A stretch of DNA of 64,000 nucleotides from Brevibacterium sp. CS2 (GCF_005280295.1 NZ_CP040020.1:310001-374000); one strand, 5' to 3'; positions 16,395 to 25,826 are shown, numbered from the stretch's first letter. Translations and numbers: made by a program. Notes: generated by a model from the letters alone, not told the origin.

Positions 16395-17828
16395 TCAGAG
16401 GGAGGCGAGCATCTTGCCGGGGTTGAGGATGCCGAGCGGGTCGAGCGCGCGCTTGATGCCCAGGTGGATCTCCTTGGACACCGGGTCGAGCTCGCGGGCG
16501 AGCCAGTCGCGCTTGAGGTAGCCCACTCCGTGCTCGCCGGTGATCGTGCCGCCGAGCTCGAGGCCGGCGGCCATGATCTCGCCGAACGCCTCCTGCGCGA
16601 TCCGGGTCGACTCGGGGTCACCGGCGTCGAAGAAGATGCTGGGGTGCATGTTGCCGTCGCCGGCGTGGCCGCAGGTGCAGATGGTGATCTCCGGGTGCTC
16701 GGCCTCGATCTCGACGAGCCGGGCGAAGAACTCGCGCAGCCGGCCGCGCGGCACGCACACGTCGTCGACGAGCTCGCCGCCGCCGTGGGTGCTCGCGTAC
16801 TTCTCCATCGCCGGGGCGACCGCGCGGCGAGCGGCGACGAGCAGCTCGGAGTCCGCGGGGTCGTCGGAGAACATGACCTCGCTCGCACCGCAGGCGTTCG
16901 CGACCTCGGTGAAGCGCTCGAGCTCGCGCACCGCGGCCTCCTGGCTGCCGTCGCCGTTCGACTGCACGAGGAGCATCGCACCGGCACCCTCCGGCAGCCC
17001 GAAGTCGCCGTAGGCGTTGAGGATCTCGAGCGTCCGGCCGTCGAGGAACTCGAGCAGCGAGGGCCGCGCACCGGTGGCCATGAAGTCGCACACCGCACCC
17101 GAGGCGCTCACCACGTCGGGGAACAGGCCCACCGCGGTGAGAGGGTCGGGGATGCGCGGGATGAGGTCGAGGGTGATCCCGACGATGACGCCGAGGCTGC
17201 CCTCCGAGCCGATGAACAGGCCGGCGAGCTCGAACCCGGCCACACCCTTGGCGGTGGGCCGGCCGACGGTGGTGACGCGGCCATCGGCGAGGACCACGGT
17301 GAGGCTGCGGACGTAATCGCGGGTGACCCCGTACTTCACGCAGCACAGCCCGCCGGCGTTCGTCGCGACGTTGCCGCCGATGCTCGAGATCGCCACCGAG
17401 CCGGGGTCCGGCGGATAGGCGAGGTCGAAGTCGGCGAGGTGGCGCTTGAGGTCCTGGTTGACGATCCCGGGCTCCACCGTGCACGTCATCTCGACGGTGT
17501 TCACCTCGAGCACGCGGTCCATCTTCGACACGCTCAGCAGGAGCGCGCCGTCGGTGGCGTTGGCGGCGCCGGACAGACCGGTGCGGGTGCCCTGCGGCAC
17601 CACCGGGATGCGGTGCTCGCTGGCGAAGCGGAGGGTGGCCTGCACGTCCTCGACGGTGGTCGCGCGGACGAGGGCGCGGGCGGCGCCGACCTCGCAGAAC
17701 AGCGCCCAGTCCTTCGAATGGGCGGCGACGACGTCCGGTTCGGTGACGAGCGCGCCGGGCGAGAGCGCCGCGGCGAGCGGGTCGAGGTCGACGTGTGCGG
17801 TGGGATCGAGGAGCTCAGCAGTCATCAC
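16395..17828 (-). CDS. FAD-linked oxidase, GlcD/D-lactate dehydrogenase type
   Basis: A 477-residue flavoprotein of the GlcD/FAD-binding type 4 family. These oxidise 2-hydroxy acids such as glycolate or D-lactate and pass electrons to the membrane. The FAD domain shows PQGTRTGLSGAAN and SIGGNVATNAGG; the C-terminal domain shows CGHAGDGNMHPS and GTITGEHGVGYLKR, the metal/substrate region. Start GTG 17828 (or the adjacent ATG 17825) follows TACACT by 6 nt, so the transcript is probably leaderless. An upstream in-frame extension to 18683 overlaps the aminotransferase and is rejected. Substrate is not determined. Confidence 0.9.
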   Translation of the reverse strand: MMTAELLDPTAHVDLDPLAAALSPGALVTEPDVVAAHSKDWALFCEVGAARALVRATTVEDVQATLRFASEHRIPVVPQGTRTGLSGAANATDGALLLSVSKMDRVLEVNTVEMTCTVEPGIVNQDLKRHLADFDLAYPPDPGSVAISSIGGNVATNAGGLCCVKYGVTRDYVRSLTVVLADGRVTTVGRPTAKGVAGFELAGLFIGSEGSLGVIVGITLDLIPRIPDPLTAVGLFPDVVSASGAVCDFMATGARPSLLEFLDGRTLEILNAYGDFGLPEGAGAMLLVQSNGDGSQEAAVRELERFTEVANACGASEVMFSDDPADSELLVAARRAVAPAMEKYASTHGGGELVDDVCVPRGRLREFFARLVEIEAEHPEITICTCGHAGDGNMHPSIFFDAGDPESTRIAQEAFGEIMAAGLELGGTITGEHGVGYLKRDWLARELDPVSKEIHLGIKRALDPLGILNPGKMLASL

Positions 17829-17834
17829 CCGGAC

Positions 17835-17840
17835 AGTGTA
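17835..17840 (-). promoter_or_regulatory. Leaderless -10 box (TACACT) of the GlcD-like oxidase
   Basis: TACACT on the minus strand is followed by 6 nt and GTG-ATG, so translation can begin at the mRNA 5' end. Confidence 0.65.
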
Positions 17841-17886
17841 GACCTGCCCGGGCGCGCCCCGCTGGGCCGGTCGCGCGCCGGGGCCC

Positions 17887-18966
17887 TCAGTGGTAGCGGG
17901 CGCGGAACTCCGCGGCGATGTCGAGCACCCGGCGCATCGAGGCGTCGGGTCCGATGCTGATCCGCACCCCGTCCTGCAGGTTGCGCACCGCGATCCCGGC
18001 GGCCAGGCAGGCCTGTTCGAAGTCCGCGGACTTCGCGTCGAGCGGCAGCCACACGTAGTTGCCGTGGGAGTCCGGCACGTCCCAGCCCTGCTCGCGCAGG
18101 CCGGCGATGAGCTCGTCGCGAGTGGCGGCGATCTCCTTGGCCCGCACCTCGACCTCGGAGACACGGGACAGCGATTCGCGGGCGGCGGCCTGGGCGACGG
18201 CGGTGACGGCGAACGGGAGCACGGCCTTGCGGAGCTCGAGGATGATCTCCGGGTCCGCGACCGCGTACCCGATCCGCAGGCCGGCCAGCCCGTGGGCCTT
18301 CGAGAAAGTGCGCACGAGCACGAGGTTGGGATGGGCATCCAGTGCGGTGAGCCCGTCGACGGCCTCGGGGTCGGTGCAGAACTCGCGGTACGCCTCGTCG
18401 AGGACGACGATGACGTGCTGCGGGACGCGCGCCATGAACTGTTCGAACTCGTCGGTGCGGATCGCGGAGCCTGTGGGGTTGTTCGGCGAGCACAGGAAAA
18501 CGAGGCGGGTGCTGTCGGTGATCGCATCGGCCATCGCATCGAGGTCGTGGCGGAAGTCCTCGGTGAGTCCGATCCGCCGGTGCGTCGCCCCGCGCAGCGA
18601 GGCGATCTGCGGGTACATCTCGAAGGACGGCCAGGGGTAGACGACCTCGGTGCCGGCCTCGAGGGTGATGCTGGCGAGCGCACTGATCATCTCCGAGGCG
18701 CCGGCGGAGAACAGGATCATCTCGGCCGGGCGGTCGAGGTGGGCGGAGAGCTCGGCGGTGAGCGCGCTGACCGCGGGGTCGGCGTAGAGCGCCGGAGTGG
18801 TGGCGGCGGCGGCGATGACGTCGGTGAGGCCGGGCAGCGGCGGGAGGTGGTTCTCGTTGGAGGAGAGCTTGTACGACTCGATGCCCTCGACGGCCTGGGG
18901 CGGCTTGCCCGGGATGTAGGCGGGAGTGGTGGACAGCGCGGAGCGGACGGCGAACTTCTCAGTCAT
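17887..18966 (-). CDS. HisC-like aminotransferase (probable aromatic/phenylalanine aminotransferase)
   Basis: A 359-residue PLP-dependent fold-type I aminotransferase. The Schiff-base lysine is Lys223 in RTFSKAHGLAGLRIGY, and CSPNNPTG and VLDEAYREF complete the cofactor site. The family holds histidinol-phosphate aminotransferase HisC and the closely related actinobacterial Pat enzymes. With no other his genes nearby, Pat (aromatic amino acid) is the more likely role, by inference. Start ATG 18966 lies 6 nt after TATGAT. It is divergent from the hydrolase gene, with 72 nt between starts. Confidence 0.87.
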   Translation of the reverse strand: MTEKFAVRSALSTTPAYIPGKPPQAVEGIESYKLSSNENHLPPLPGLTDVIAAAATTPALYADPAVSALTAELSAHLDRPAEMILFSAGASEMISALASITLEAGTEVVYPWPSFEMYPQIASLRGATHRRIGLTEDFRHDLDAMADAITDSTRLVFLCSPNNPTGSAIRTDEFEQFMARVPQHVIVVLDEAYREFCTDPEAVDGLTALDAHPNLVLVRTFSKAHGLAGLRIGYAVADPEIILELRKAVLPFAVTAVAQAAARESLSRVSEVEVRAKEIAATRDELIAGLREQGWDVPDSHGNYVWLPLDAKSADFEQACLAAGIAVRNLQDGVRISIGPDASMRRVLDIAAEFRARYH

Positions 18967-18972
18967 GGCTCG

Positions 18973-18978
18973 ATCATA
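18973..18978 (-). promoter_or_regulatory. Leaderless -10 box (TATGAT) of the HisC-like gene
   Basis: TATGAT, a near-consensus -10, ends 6 nt before ATG 18966. Confidence 0.65.
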
Positions 18979-19026
18979 GTGACTCCGCGCGGCAGCGGGC
19001 CGGTAAGGAGGCCGGCGGTGCTCTGC

Positions 19027-19032
19027 GATACT
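19027..19032 (+). promoter_or_regulatory. Leaderless -10 box (GATACT) of the hydrolase gene
   Basis: GATACT ends 6 nt before ATG 19039, back to back with the TATGAT box of the divergent gene. Confidence 0.5.
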
Positions 19033-19038
19033 GGCGTC

Positions 19039-20022
19039 ATGGAATCCACCGGGCCGAGCGCCGACCCCGCGTGGGAGCCCGACCGCCTCGGTGAGGACTT
19101 CGAGTGTGCGACGCTGCCCCTGCCCGGCGGCGAGCGCGCCACGCTCATCGCCTTCCGCGGGGAGCGGGCCGCGGACGGTCCGGCCGCCGGACGCACGGTG
19201 CTCTACCTCCACGGCTGGTCGGACTACTTCTTCCACGACCACGTCGCGAGGTACTGGGCGGAGCAGGGCGCGGCGTTCTACGCCGTCGACCTGCGGGCCT
19301 ACGGCCGCAGCCTCGACCTCGAGGACCCCGAGGTGCGGCCCGGCTACATCGCCGATCTCGCCGACTACGACGCCGAGCTCGAGGCGGCGCTGGCGATCAT
19401 CGCGAGCGAGCATCCGAAGGAGCGCCTGATCCTGTGCGGCCATTCGACCGGCGGCCTCGTCGCCGCGCTGTGGGCGGGCCGGAACCCCGGGCGCGTCGCA
19501 GCGCTCGTCCTCAACTCGCCCTGGCTCGAGTTCCAGCTCGACTCCTCCACCCGGAAGCTCATCACCCCGTGGCTCACCTGGCGCTCGCGCCGTGCGGAGC
19601 AGGCGCCGTTCAAGGTCCGCTTCCCGCACAACTACGCGCGCTCGGTCCTGTTCTCCCGCGGGCGGCTGCCCTATGACCTCGCGCTCAAGCCGCCGGAGAG
19701 CTTCCCGGTGTACCCCGCCTGGCTGCGTGCGGTGTTCGCCGGGCACGAGGCGGTGGAGAAGGGCTTGACGATCTCCGTGCCGATCCTCGTCCTCATGTCG
19801 ACGCAGTCGCTGCGCGAGCGGTCCTACAGCTCGGCGATGAACGCCGCGGACATCGTGCTCGACGTCGACGTGATCGCCCGCCGTGCGCCCTCGCTCGGCC
19901 GGACCGTGATGATCGAGCGCGTCCCCGGGGCGCTCCACGACGTCTTCCTGTCCGATCGCCCGGCGCAGAGGTCCGCGTTCGACCGGATCACGCGGTTCCT
20001 CCGGGGATACATGCAGCGCTGA
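19039..20022 (+). CDS. Alpha/beta hydrolase (lysophospholipase/serine aminopeptidase S33-like)
   Basis: A 327-residue soluble alpha/beta hydrolase. The nucleophile elbow is CGHSTGG (Ser136), the oxyanion strand is VLYLHGWSDYF, and the catalytic His lies in PGALHDVF near the C-terminus. It resembles the Hydrolase_4/monoglyceride lipase-like group; the natural ester is unknown. The start codon follows a GATACT box by 6 nt. It is divergent from the HisC-like gene and followed on the same strand by another aminotransferase that has its own promoter. Confidence 0.87.
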   Translation: MESTGPSADPAWEPDRLGEDFECATLPLPGGERATLIAFRGERAADGPAAGRTVLYLHGWSDYFFHDHVARYWAEQGAAFYAVDLRAYGRSLDLEDPEVRPGYIADLADYDAELEAALAIIASEHPKERLILCGHSTGGLVAALWAGRNPGRVAALVLNSPWLEFQLDSSTRKLITPWLTWRSRRAEQAPFKVRFPHNYARSVLFSRGRLPYDLALKPPESFPVYPAWLRAVFAGHEAVEKGLTISVPILVLMSTQSLRERSYSSAMNAADIVLDVDVIARRAPSLGRTVMIERVPGALHDVFLSDRPAQRSAFDRITRFLRGYMQR

Positions 20023-20111
20023 GCCGCATCGCATCGAGCGGCGCCCAGCGGAGTGTGCGGCACCGCGCAGAGCACGTGCGGACGAGCCGCACCGCGGCCG
20101 GGTGTCCGGGC

Positions 20112-20117
20112 TACGAT
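20112..20117 (+). promoter_or_regulatory. Leaderless -10 box (TACGAT) of the class I aminotransferase
   Basis: TACGAT ends 6 nt before ATG 20124. Confidence 0.6.
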
Positions 20118-20123
20118 GTCACC

Positions 20124-21338
20124 ATGTCTGCTGCTTCCGATGTGTGGTTCCCCCGGCTCGCCGAACGCGCCCAGGCCGGGCCCAGCGAACTCTCCGCCGT
20201 GCTCGCCCTCGCCGCGTCCGGCGGCGACCTCGTCGACTTCTCCGGAGGCTTCCCCGACCCGGCGCTGTTCGACACCCGGCTGCTCGCGGAGACCGCGTCG
20301 AAGGTCATCGAGACCCGCCCCGAGGTGGCGCTCCAGTACGCCTCGAACACCGGCCTGCCGGGCCTGCGGGAGGCACTGCGCCAGGACGTCGCACGCACGC
20401 AGGCGGTGACACCGGCCGAGGACGAGCTCATCGTCACCTCCGGCGGCGTCGACGCGATGACGCTGATCTCGAAGGCGATGCTCAACGTCGGCGACGCGGT
20501 GCTCGTCGAGGCCCCGTCGTACCTCGGCGCGTTCAGCGTGTTCCGCACGCACGAGGGCCGCTGCCTGTCGATGCGCAACGACGAGCACGGGCTCGTCCCC
20601 GATTCGGTGCTCGACGTGCTCGAGGACGCGCGGATGGGCGCCTCGCGGCCGAAGTTCGTCTACGTCATCCCCGACTTCCAGAACCCCTCCGGCCTGCGCC
20701 TGTCCGAGGACCGCCGTGAGCGGCTCGTCGAGATCTGCCGCCAGCACGGGCTCCTCATCCTCGAGGACGTCGCCTACCGCGATCTCGCTTACGACGGCTC
20801 GTACCTCCGCTCGATCTACGAGATCGGCCCCGACGTCACCGTGCAGATCGGCACCTTCTCCAAGACCTTCACCCCGGGCACCCGGATGGGCTGGGCGTGC
20901 GGCCCGGCGACCGTCATCGACGCGATGGCCCAGGCGAAGACGAACACCGACCAGTGCGCCGGGGCGCTCGGCCAGTGCATCCTCGAATCACTCCTGCGCG
21001 AGGGCCACTACACCCAGGCGCTTCCCCGCCTGCGCGAGGCCTACGCGACGCGCGCCGGCGCCCTGATGAGCGCCTTCGACGCGGGCCTGAGGGACACGGC
21101 GACGTGGACGGTGCCCGAGGGCGGCTTCTTCACCTGGCTCGACATCCCCGGTGTGGACACCCGCCGGCTCGCGGAGGTCGCGGTGGAGAACGGGCTCGCG
21201 TTCGTCCCGGGCGCACCGTTCTTCGCCGACCGGACCACGAGCTCGAACCTGCGGATGTCGTTCTCACGCACCCCGACGGACCAGATGGCCGAGGGCGTGG
21301 AGCGGCTCGTCCGCTCGATCGAGGCCGTGCGCGCCTGA
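20124..21338 (+). CDS. PLP-dependent aminotransferase, class I/II (2-aminoadipate/LysN-like)
   Basis: A 404-residue fold-type I aminotransferase without the N-terminal helix-turn-helix of MocR regulators. Lys247 in QIGTFSKTFTPGTRMGW binds PLP; PDFQNPSG and ILEDVAYRDL are the other cofactor contacts. This pattern is that of the PLP domain shared by LysN-type (2-aminoadipate) and valine-pyruvate-like aminotransferases, so the true donor/acceptor pair is open. ATG 20124 has a -10 box 6 nt ahead, and was preferred to an upstream in-frame start at 20055. Confidence 0.87.
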   Translation: MSAASDVWFPRLAERAQAGPSELSAVLALAASGGDLVDFSGGFPDPALFDTRLLAETASKVIETRPEVALQYASNTGLPGLREALRQDVARTQAVTPAEDELIVTSGGVDAMTLISKAMLNVGDAVLVEAPSYLGAFSVFRTHEGRCLSMRNDEHGLVPDSVLDVLEDARMGASRPKFVYVIPDFQNPSGLRLSEDRRERLVEICRQHGLLILEDVAYRDLAYDGSYLRSIYEIGPDVTVQIGTFSKTFTPGTRMGWACGPATVIDAMAQAKTNTDQCAGALGQCILESLLREGHYTQALPRLREAYATRAGALMSAFDAGLRDTATWTVPEGGFFTWLDIPGVDTRRLAEVAVENGLAFVPGAPFFADRTTSSNLRMSFSRTPTDQMAEGVERLVRSIEAVRA

Positions 21339-21434
21339 CCACAGCCCCGGGCCGGCCGCCGGCGCGCAGCCGCGCGCTGGACGCCGCAGGGGTCCCGCTC
21401 GCTGCGATCGGCCGGCAGTCGGCCGCACCCGGCC

Positions 21435-22154
21435 TCACGCGGCGGAGCGCACCCCGTGCCCGCGGGTGCACAGCGACACCACCTCCGCCCCGGTCCCGTC
21501 GACGGGCTCCCCGCCGCGCGGATCCGCGTCGAGCACGAAGGTGCCCACCCGCAGGAGCCCGGGATCGCTCAGGCCCCGGGAGCGGAGCAGCCCGAGCACG
21601 GACTCGGTGACCGCCTCGCGCGGATCCGCGACGGCGGCCCGGTGCCAGTTCGGGGAGCTCGTCGCGATCGCCGAGGTCTCCATCGGCGGGGTCCACTCGC
21701 GCACCGCGAGCACCTCCGGCCGCTCCTCCCAGACCTCGCTCGGCAGGTACTCCTCGCTCACGATCTCCATCCAGTAGCCGCGCGGGTTCGCCGCGATCTG
21801 CGCGTACGGCCAGGCCGCGTCCTCCGGCAGCGCCCACAGCCGGTGCACCTCCGGATTGTCCGCCAGCACGGTCCGGTCCCCGAAGCTCGGTGCCGCCCAC
21901 GGCTGCTCGACGTCGGCCGAGCGCCGCAGGTCCCGGGCGAGCCGGCGCCGCGGGACGGTGCCGAACGTGCCGTCCGGTGCACGCTCCGGCCGCTGCAGGC
22001 CGAGCACCTCGGCTTCGCCGTATTCGATGAGCACGTACTGGTTCCAGGTGCAGGCCGCGAGCCGGGCGATGGTGGCGTCGACGAGCCTGCGCAGGGCGTC
22101 AGGTGCTGCGGGTGCGGTGCAGGGATCCGTGCGTGTATCTGCCAGCCGGGTCAT
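21435..22154 (-). CDS. Conserved-looking hypothetical protein
   Basis: A 239-residue soluble protein I do not recognise with certainty. It has no signal peptide or membrane segment. It is rich in Trp and Arg (WNQYVLIEYGEAE, PYAQIAANPRGYWMEIVSEEYLP) and has two similar-looking halves around an RRRLARDL segment. The layout faintly recalls the TY-Chap/YbjN-like proteins of actinobacteria, but that is weak. ATG 22154 has GAGGAGG upstream at good spacing, which makes it a convincing gene. It lies downstream of the decayed phosphatase/ATPase locus on the same strand. Confidence 0.65.
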   Translation of the reverse strand: MTRLADTRTDPCTAPAAPDALRRLVDATIARLAACTWNQYVLIEYGEAEVLGLQRPERAPDGTFGTVPRRRLARDLRRSADVEQPWAAPSFGDRTVLADNPEVHRLWALPEDAAWPYAQIAANPRGYWMEIVSEEYLPSEVWEERPEVLAVREWTPPMETSAIATSSPNWHRAAVADPREAVTESVLGLLRSRGLSDPGLLRVGTFVLDADPRGGEPVDGTGAEVVSLCTRGHGVRSAA

Positions 22155-22318
22155 GATGTCCTCCTCACGAGCGTGTGGAGTCCATCGTCGCGCGAGCCAC
22201 GGACACGGGCCCGGCGGGCGTCCCCGGCCACGCACCGCTCCGCATGCGGGCCCCGGTCGACGCGACGGCCGAGTCTCCTCCGCCGACCCGAGCTCCTCGG
22301 GTCCCGTCCCCCGGCGCC

Positions 22319-22952
22319 TCACCTCCCCGGACGGTTCCCCGGATCCGCACCTCCCGGCGGCGGGTCGCGCTCGGCCGCCGCAGCGCTGACCTCCCACTGG
22401 AGCAGCGCACCGGTGGCGGGCACGAGCTGCCCGGTCATCTCCCGGTGCACGGCGTCCGAGCGGAGGAACGGGTCGACGATGTCGTCGGCGGCGGGATCGC
22501 CGGCGGCGCGGCTGCGACGTCGCCCGGCCAGCACGACGGAGGACCGCCACCGGGCATCGGCGGACGCGCCCCGTTCCGCCGGCACCTGGGGCAGGATGCG
22601 CGCGAACTCCCGCAGGGTGAAGGACCGGTGCAGCGCCTGCGGCACGATCTCCACCACTGCCGCCCGGTGGCTCCGGTCCATCGCGAGGATGAGGTCCGCG
22701 CTGCGGATCTGCTCGGCACTGAGCCGGCGCGCGCGGAACTCGGTGAGCGACACCCCGAGCCGGCGCGCGATCTCGATCACCTGGGGGGGTCGCCCGGTCC
22801 CCGGCCCGGGCGTGGGTGCCGGCGCTGCGGACGGCGAACCGGCACAGCGCGATGTCGTCGAACCCCGACTGCAGGATCGCCGCGGCCAGCGGCGAGCGGC
22901 AGATGTTCCCGGTGCACACCGCGAGGATCTCGAACGCCTCCTCCTCGACCAT
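22319..22952 (-). pseudogene. Low-molecular-weight protein tyrosine phosphatase, frame-broken
   Basis: The N-terminal part (from ATG 22952) holds the phosphatase P-loop CTGNICRS (CX5R) in one frame. The rest, from VIEIARRLGVSLTEF through ADLILAMDRSHR and the general-acid loop DDIVDPF, is in another. The switch coincides with a run of seven G on the plus strand (22783-22789); one base fewer would restore a normal LMW-PTP of about 210 residues. Catalytic residues are otherwise present. So it is either a recent frameshift mutation or a homopolymer error. It overlaps the end of the ATPase remnant. Confidence 0.75.
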
Positions 22953-24045
22953 CCACGACGCGTGCCCTCGTCAACGAGGGCGCAGGCGTGCGCGATGAGC
23001 CTGTGGGCCGCGTCCTCGCGGTGCCCGGCGAAGGTGCTGTGCCAGAGGGAGAGTGCGGGGTCGGCATCTTCGCAAGCGCGCATCATCTGCACGTGGAGGG
23101 CCGCGCGTTCTCCGGCGGACATCGCCCCGTGGATGCTCGAGCGGATGCGCGGGTCACGGATCCGCAGGTGGGATCCGACCCGACTGACGAGGTCGCGGGC
23201 CTCGAGCTCGGCGAGTTCCTCCCCCATGGTCGCATAGCCGGCGAGCAGGGGCAGGAACGACGAGCGCGGAGCGACGGCGAGGGTGCGGAGAATCGTCAGC
23301 GCCTCCTCGGACAGCCCGTGCAGCTTTGCCGACGCGAACGCATCCATCGCCTCGGTGGAGCGCAGCGGGTGCGGCAGCGAAGCCCGCCCGATGCGCTGGC
23401 GCTCGCCGAGCGTGCCGATCACCTGCTCGAGCGTGAGCAGGTGGCCGACGGCACCGGCTGCGACGAGCCGGGCCGCCGCCGGGTCGAGACCCGGGCTGAT
23501 CTCGAACGCCGCACGCATGCTCTCGGCCGGATCGAGCCGTTGGAGATCGATGGTCGTCGTGCCGCCGAACGGCCCGTCCGGGTCCAGTGCGGCCACGCTC
23601 ACCGCGAAGCGCACGCGCCCACCGGTGAGCCGGCGCAGGACGAAACCCAGGAAGGACTGCGTCAGCGGGTCGAGGACATCGGCGTCGTCGAGGTCGAGGA
23701 GGAGGTCCCCGGTTCCGCCGTCGGTGCGCACGGCGGTGATGAAGGTCTCCGCGGCGACCGGCACCTCGGCCTCGTCGAGGTCGAGGTCCTCGATCCGGGC
23801 GGCGAGCGTCCCGTCGCCGACCACCCGCAGGGCGGCGGCGAGGATCGCGATCCCCGAGCCCGGCAGCGGCTGCTCCGCGGCGTTGACCGGCACGGTGACG
23901 ACACGCATCCCGCTCTCCTCCGCGGCGGTGCGCAGCACCGTCGATTTCCCGGCCCCCGATTCTCCCTGCACGACGATGTTCTCGCGGGCACCCAGGAGGG
24001 GACGAGCTGGTCGATGTCGGTGCGGCGGCTGAGCACGGTGATCAC
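22953..24045 (-). pseudogene. AAA/MalT-like ATPase fragment, frame-broken and lacking an output domain
   Basis: Starts at GTG 24045 (VITVLSRRTDIDQLVP; AAGGA upstream), then needs one extra base near 23998-24001 to continue as LLGARENIVVQGESGAGKST. After the break there is a clear Walker A (GESGAGKST) and Walker B (DLLLDLDDADVLD), then an alpha-helical region to about residue 364. This looks like the N-terminal ATPase of MalT/LuxR-type (STAND) regulators, which normally continue for hundreds of residues to a helix-turn-helix. Here the reading frame passes straight into the phosphatase region. A decayed regulator is the simplest reading. Confidence 0.6.
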
Positions 24046-24415
24046 CGATCCTTCGTGCAGGAGGATCCTGCACCTCAGGTGTACGTCGCGACCAGGAGGG
24101 CCTCAACAGTGCGGATCATGGAGCATGAGGGTCGGTGATCCGGTGCTGCCCGTCATCCTGACCGGCCTCCGGCGCCAGGAGCGCCCGTGCGCCGGCGTCC
24201 ATGCGATCCTGCCCTGGACCCCCACCGGCCGATGGAACGGGGCACGCTGTTCGATTCCCCGGGCCGGGATACGGCGCCGGGTGAGGTCCTCCTGCGGGGA
24301 GCCGCACACCGCGGCCCGCGGAGATCGGCGGTCGCCGGGGCGGCTTGCCCGCCGTCCCGGCGGGTCCCCACTTGGTCCGATCATTGGTCCGAGGGGTCAG
24401 CGGCCCCGGACAGCC
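24046..24415. other. Gene-free stretch between the ATPase remnant and the tRNA-Ser terminator
   Basis: About 370 bases with no reading frame of recognisable protein and no RNA gene that I can identify. The region may be the eroded upstream part of the ATPase locus. Confidence 0.4.
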
Positions 24416-24450
24416 GTGAGGCCCCGGATCCACAGGACCCGGGGCCTCAC
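24416..24450 (-). terminator. Terminator of tRNA-Ser(CGA)
   Basis: GTGAGGCCCCGG (24416-24427) and CCGGGGCCTCAC (24439-24450) form a perfect 12-bp stem with an 11-nt loop, 40 nt past the tRNA 3' end. Confidence 0.75.
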
Positions 24451-24490
24451 ATTCCATCATTCGAGAATTCATCCCGCTATATGGGCAACG

Positions 24491-24578
24491 CGGTAGCGGT
24501 GGGATTTGAACCCACGGTACGGGGTTACCGTACACAACATTTCGAGTGTTGCACCTTCGGCCGCTCGGACACGCTACC
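24491..24578 (-). tRNA. tRNA-Ser (anticodon CGA)
   Basis: Class II tRNA on the minus strand. The acceptor stem GGTAGCG pairs with CGCTACC and the discriminator is G. The anticodon loop is CTCGAAA, a long variable arm is present and the T-loop is TTCAAAT. CCA is not encoded. It reads UCG codons, frequent in this GC-rich genome. Confidence 0.95.
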
Positions 24579-24691
24579 GCCGGATACTCTACCCGGACGG
24601 CCCGCTCGGTCCAAAATCGCGCCTCCGACCGACCCCGGTGCCCGCGGCCGCATGGGCGCGGGTCACCGCGGAGCGGTCGGCCCGCGGCGCG

Positions 24692-25123
24692 TCACCGGCG
24701 GGCGGCGAAGAAGTCGCTGAGTCGATCCGTGCACTCTGCGGCGAGCACCCCGGAGTAGACCTCGGGCCGGTGCAGCGACCCGCGGTCGCGGGGCAGGTCC
24801 CACACCGAGCCGCAGGCTCCTGCCTTGTCGTCGAAGGCCCCGAACACGATCCGGGAGACGCGCGCGGCGATCGCCGCTCCGGCGCACATCGCGCACGGCT
24901 CGAGCGTGACGACGAGCGTCGCACCGGCGAGCCGCCATGCGCCGTGCGCCCGCCCGGCGGCGCGCAGCGCGACGACCTCGGCATGCGCGGTCGGGTCGTG
25001 GTCGAGCTCGCGGCGGTTGAACCCGACGCCGAGGATCTCGCCGTCCGCTCCTGCGACGACCGCTCCGACGGGCACATCGTCGCCCGCGGATGCCGCAGAG
25101 GCCTGGGTGAGCGCGATGCGCAT
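24692..25123 (-). CDS. tadA: tRNA-specific adenosine deaminase
   Basis: A 143-residue zinc deaminase that converts A34 to inosine in tRNA-Arg(ACG), a substrate encoded at 48.9 kb in this window. The zinc site is intact: HAE (His47, Glu49 as proton shuttle) and PCAMC (Cys76, Cys79). ATG 25123 gives a slightly short N-terminus; codons upstream (PEHEAW) continue the usual TadA sequence. Translation may therefore start further up at a CTG near 25153, overlapping the previous stop, but no ordinary start codon is there. It lies 26 nt after its partner gene. Confidence 0.92.
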   Translation of the reverse strand: MRIALTQASAASAGDDVPVGAVVAGADGEILGVGFNRRELDHDPTAHAEVVALRAAGRAHGAWRLAGATLVVTLEPCAMCAGAAIAARVSRIVFGAFDDKAGACGSVWDLPRDRGSLHRPEVYSGVLAAECTDRLSDFFAARR

Positions 25124-25149
25124 CCAGGCCTCGTGCTCGGGCAGGTGCT

Positions 25150-25707
25150 TCAGCGCGCCGCCTCGAGTCGATCGGCGAACCCGGCCTCCTCGCCGACGTG
25201 CGCGACGACGCGGGCGGGGTCCGAGGCGTGCGTCCGGGACTGCTCGACGAGCTCCTCGGCAGGCACCCCGAGGTCGGCGAAGATGTCGGCGTCACCGCTC
25301 CATTCGGCGTCGTCCTCGAGATCGAGCATCGGCACCTCCTCCACCTCGTCCTCTGCGGCGTCGTCGTCGCCATCGGCCTCCTCGCCGTCCGCGGGGTAGG
25401 CGTCCTCGTCGGCCTCGTACTCGTCGTCCTGGGAGTCGAGGTAGTCGACGAACAGCTCCGCGAAGGGGCTGTCGGCCACCGCGTGGACATCGGACAGGAA
25501 GACCTTGACCTCGTCGGCGGCGGTGAGCCGGACGAGCGCGAACCACTCGTCCTCGTGCTCGATCACGGCGACGGCCTCGCCATCGCCCTCGCCGCCGTTG
25601 CGCATCGTCTCGAGCAGGTCGTCGAGGTCCGCGGCGTCGCGGATGTCGTAGTCGAGCGCACGGTATTCGTCGTCGGACTGCGCCAGTACTGCGGTGAAGT
25701 AAGACAT
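25150..25707 (-). CDS. tRNA adenosine deaminase-associated protein
   Basis: A 185-residue acidic protein, a conserved actinobacterial neighbour of tadA. The N-terminal alpha/beta domain ([32 protein letters not shown]) is followed by a low-complexity Asp/Glu stretch at about residues 95-135. A helical tail ends [13 protein letters not shown]. Its function is not known; conserved pairing with TadA suggests a role in tRNA editing or stability. ATG 25707 is preceded after 6 nt by CAGAAT, a weak leaderless -10. The pair is divergent from upp. Confidence 0.85.
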   Translation of the reverse strand: MSYFTAVLAQSDDEYRALDYDIRDAADLDDLLETMRNGGEGDGEAVAVIEHEDEWFALVRLTAADEVKVFLSDVHAVADSPFAELFVDYLDSQDDEYEADEDAYPADGEEADGDDDAAEDEVEEVPMLDLEDDAEWSGDADIFADLGVPAEELVEQSRTHASDPARVVAHVGEEAGFADRLEAAR

Positions 25708-25813
25708 GGCCCTATTCTGTCCCCTGCCGCCCCGGTTGCACCACTGCGACGCGGAGGAGCGGACCCTATGACGCCGCCTCGACGACCGCCGCACACCTCG
25801 GCGGCGATTCCGG

Positions 25814-25819
25814 TAGATT
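25814..25819 (+). promoter_or_regulatory. Leaderless -10 box (TAGATT) of upp
   Basis: TAGATT ends 7 nt before ATG 25827, with no ribosome binding site. Confidence 0.65.
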
Positions 25820-25826
25820 CTGGAGC

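Noticed and set aside
17829-18683. Longer GlcD-like protein starting inside the aminotransferase gene
   Set aside because: The added sequence is antisense-frame-like and overlaps a clear gene; the leaderless GTG 17828 is the natural start.
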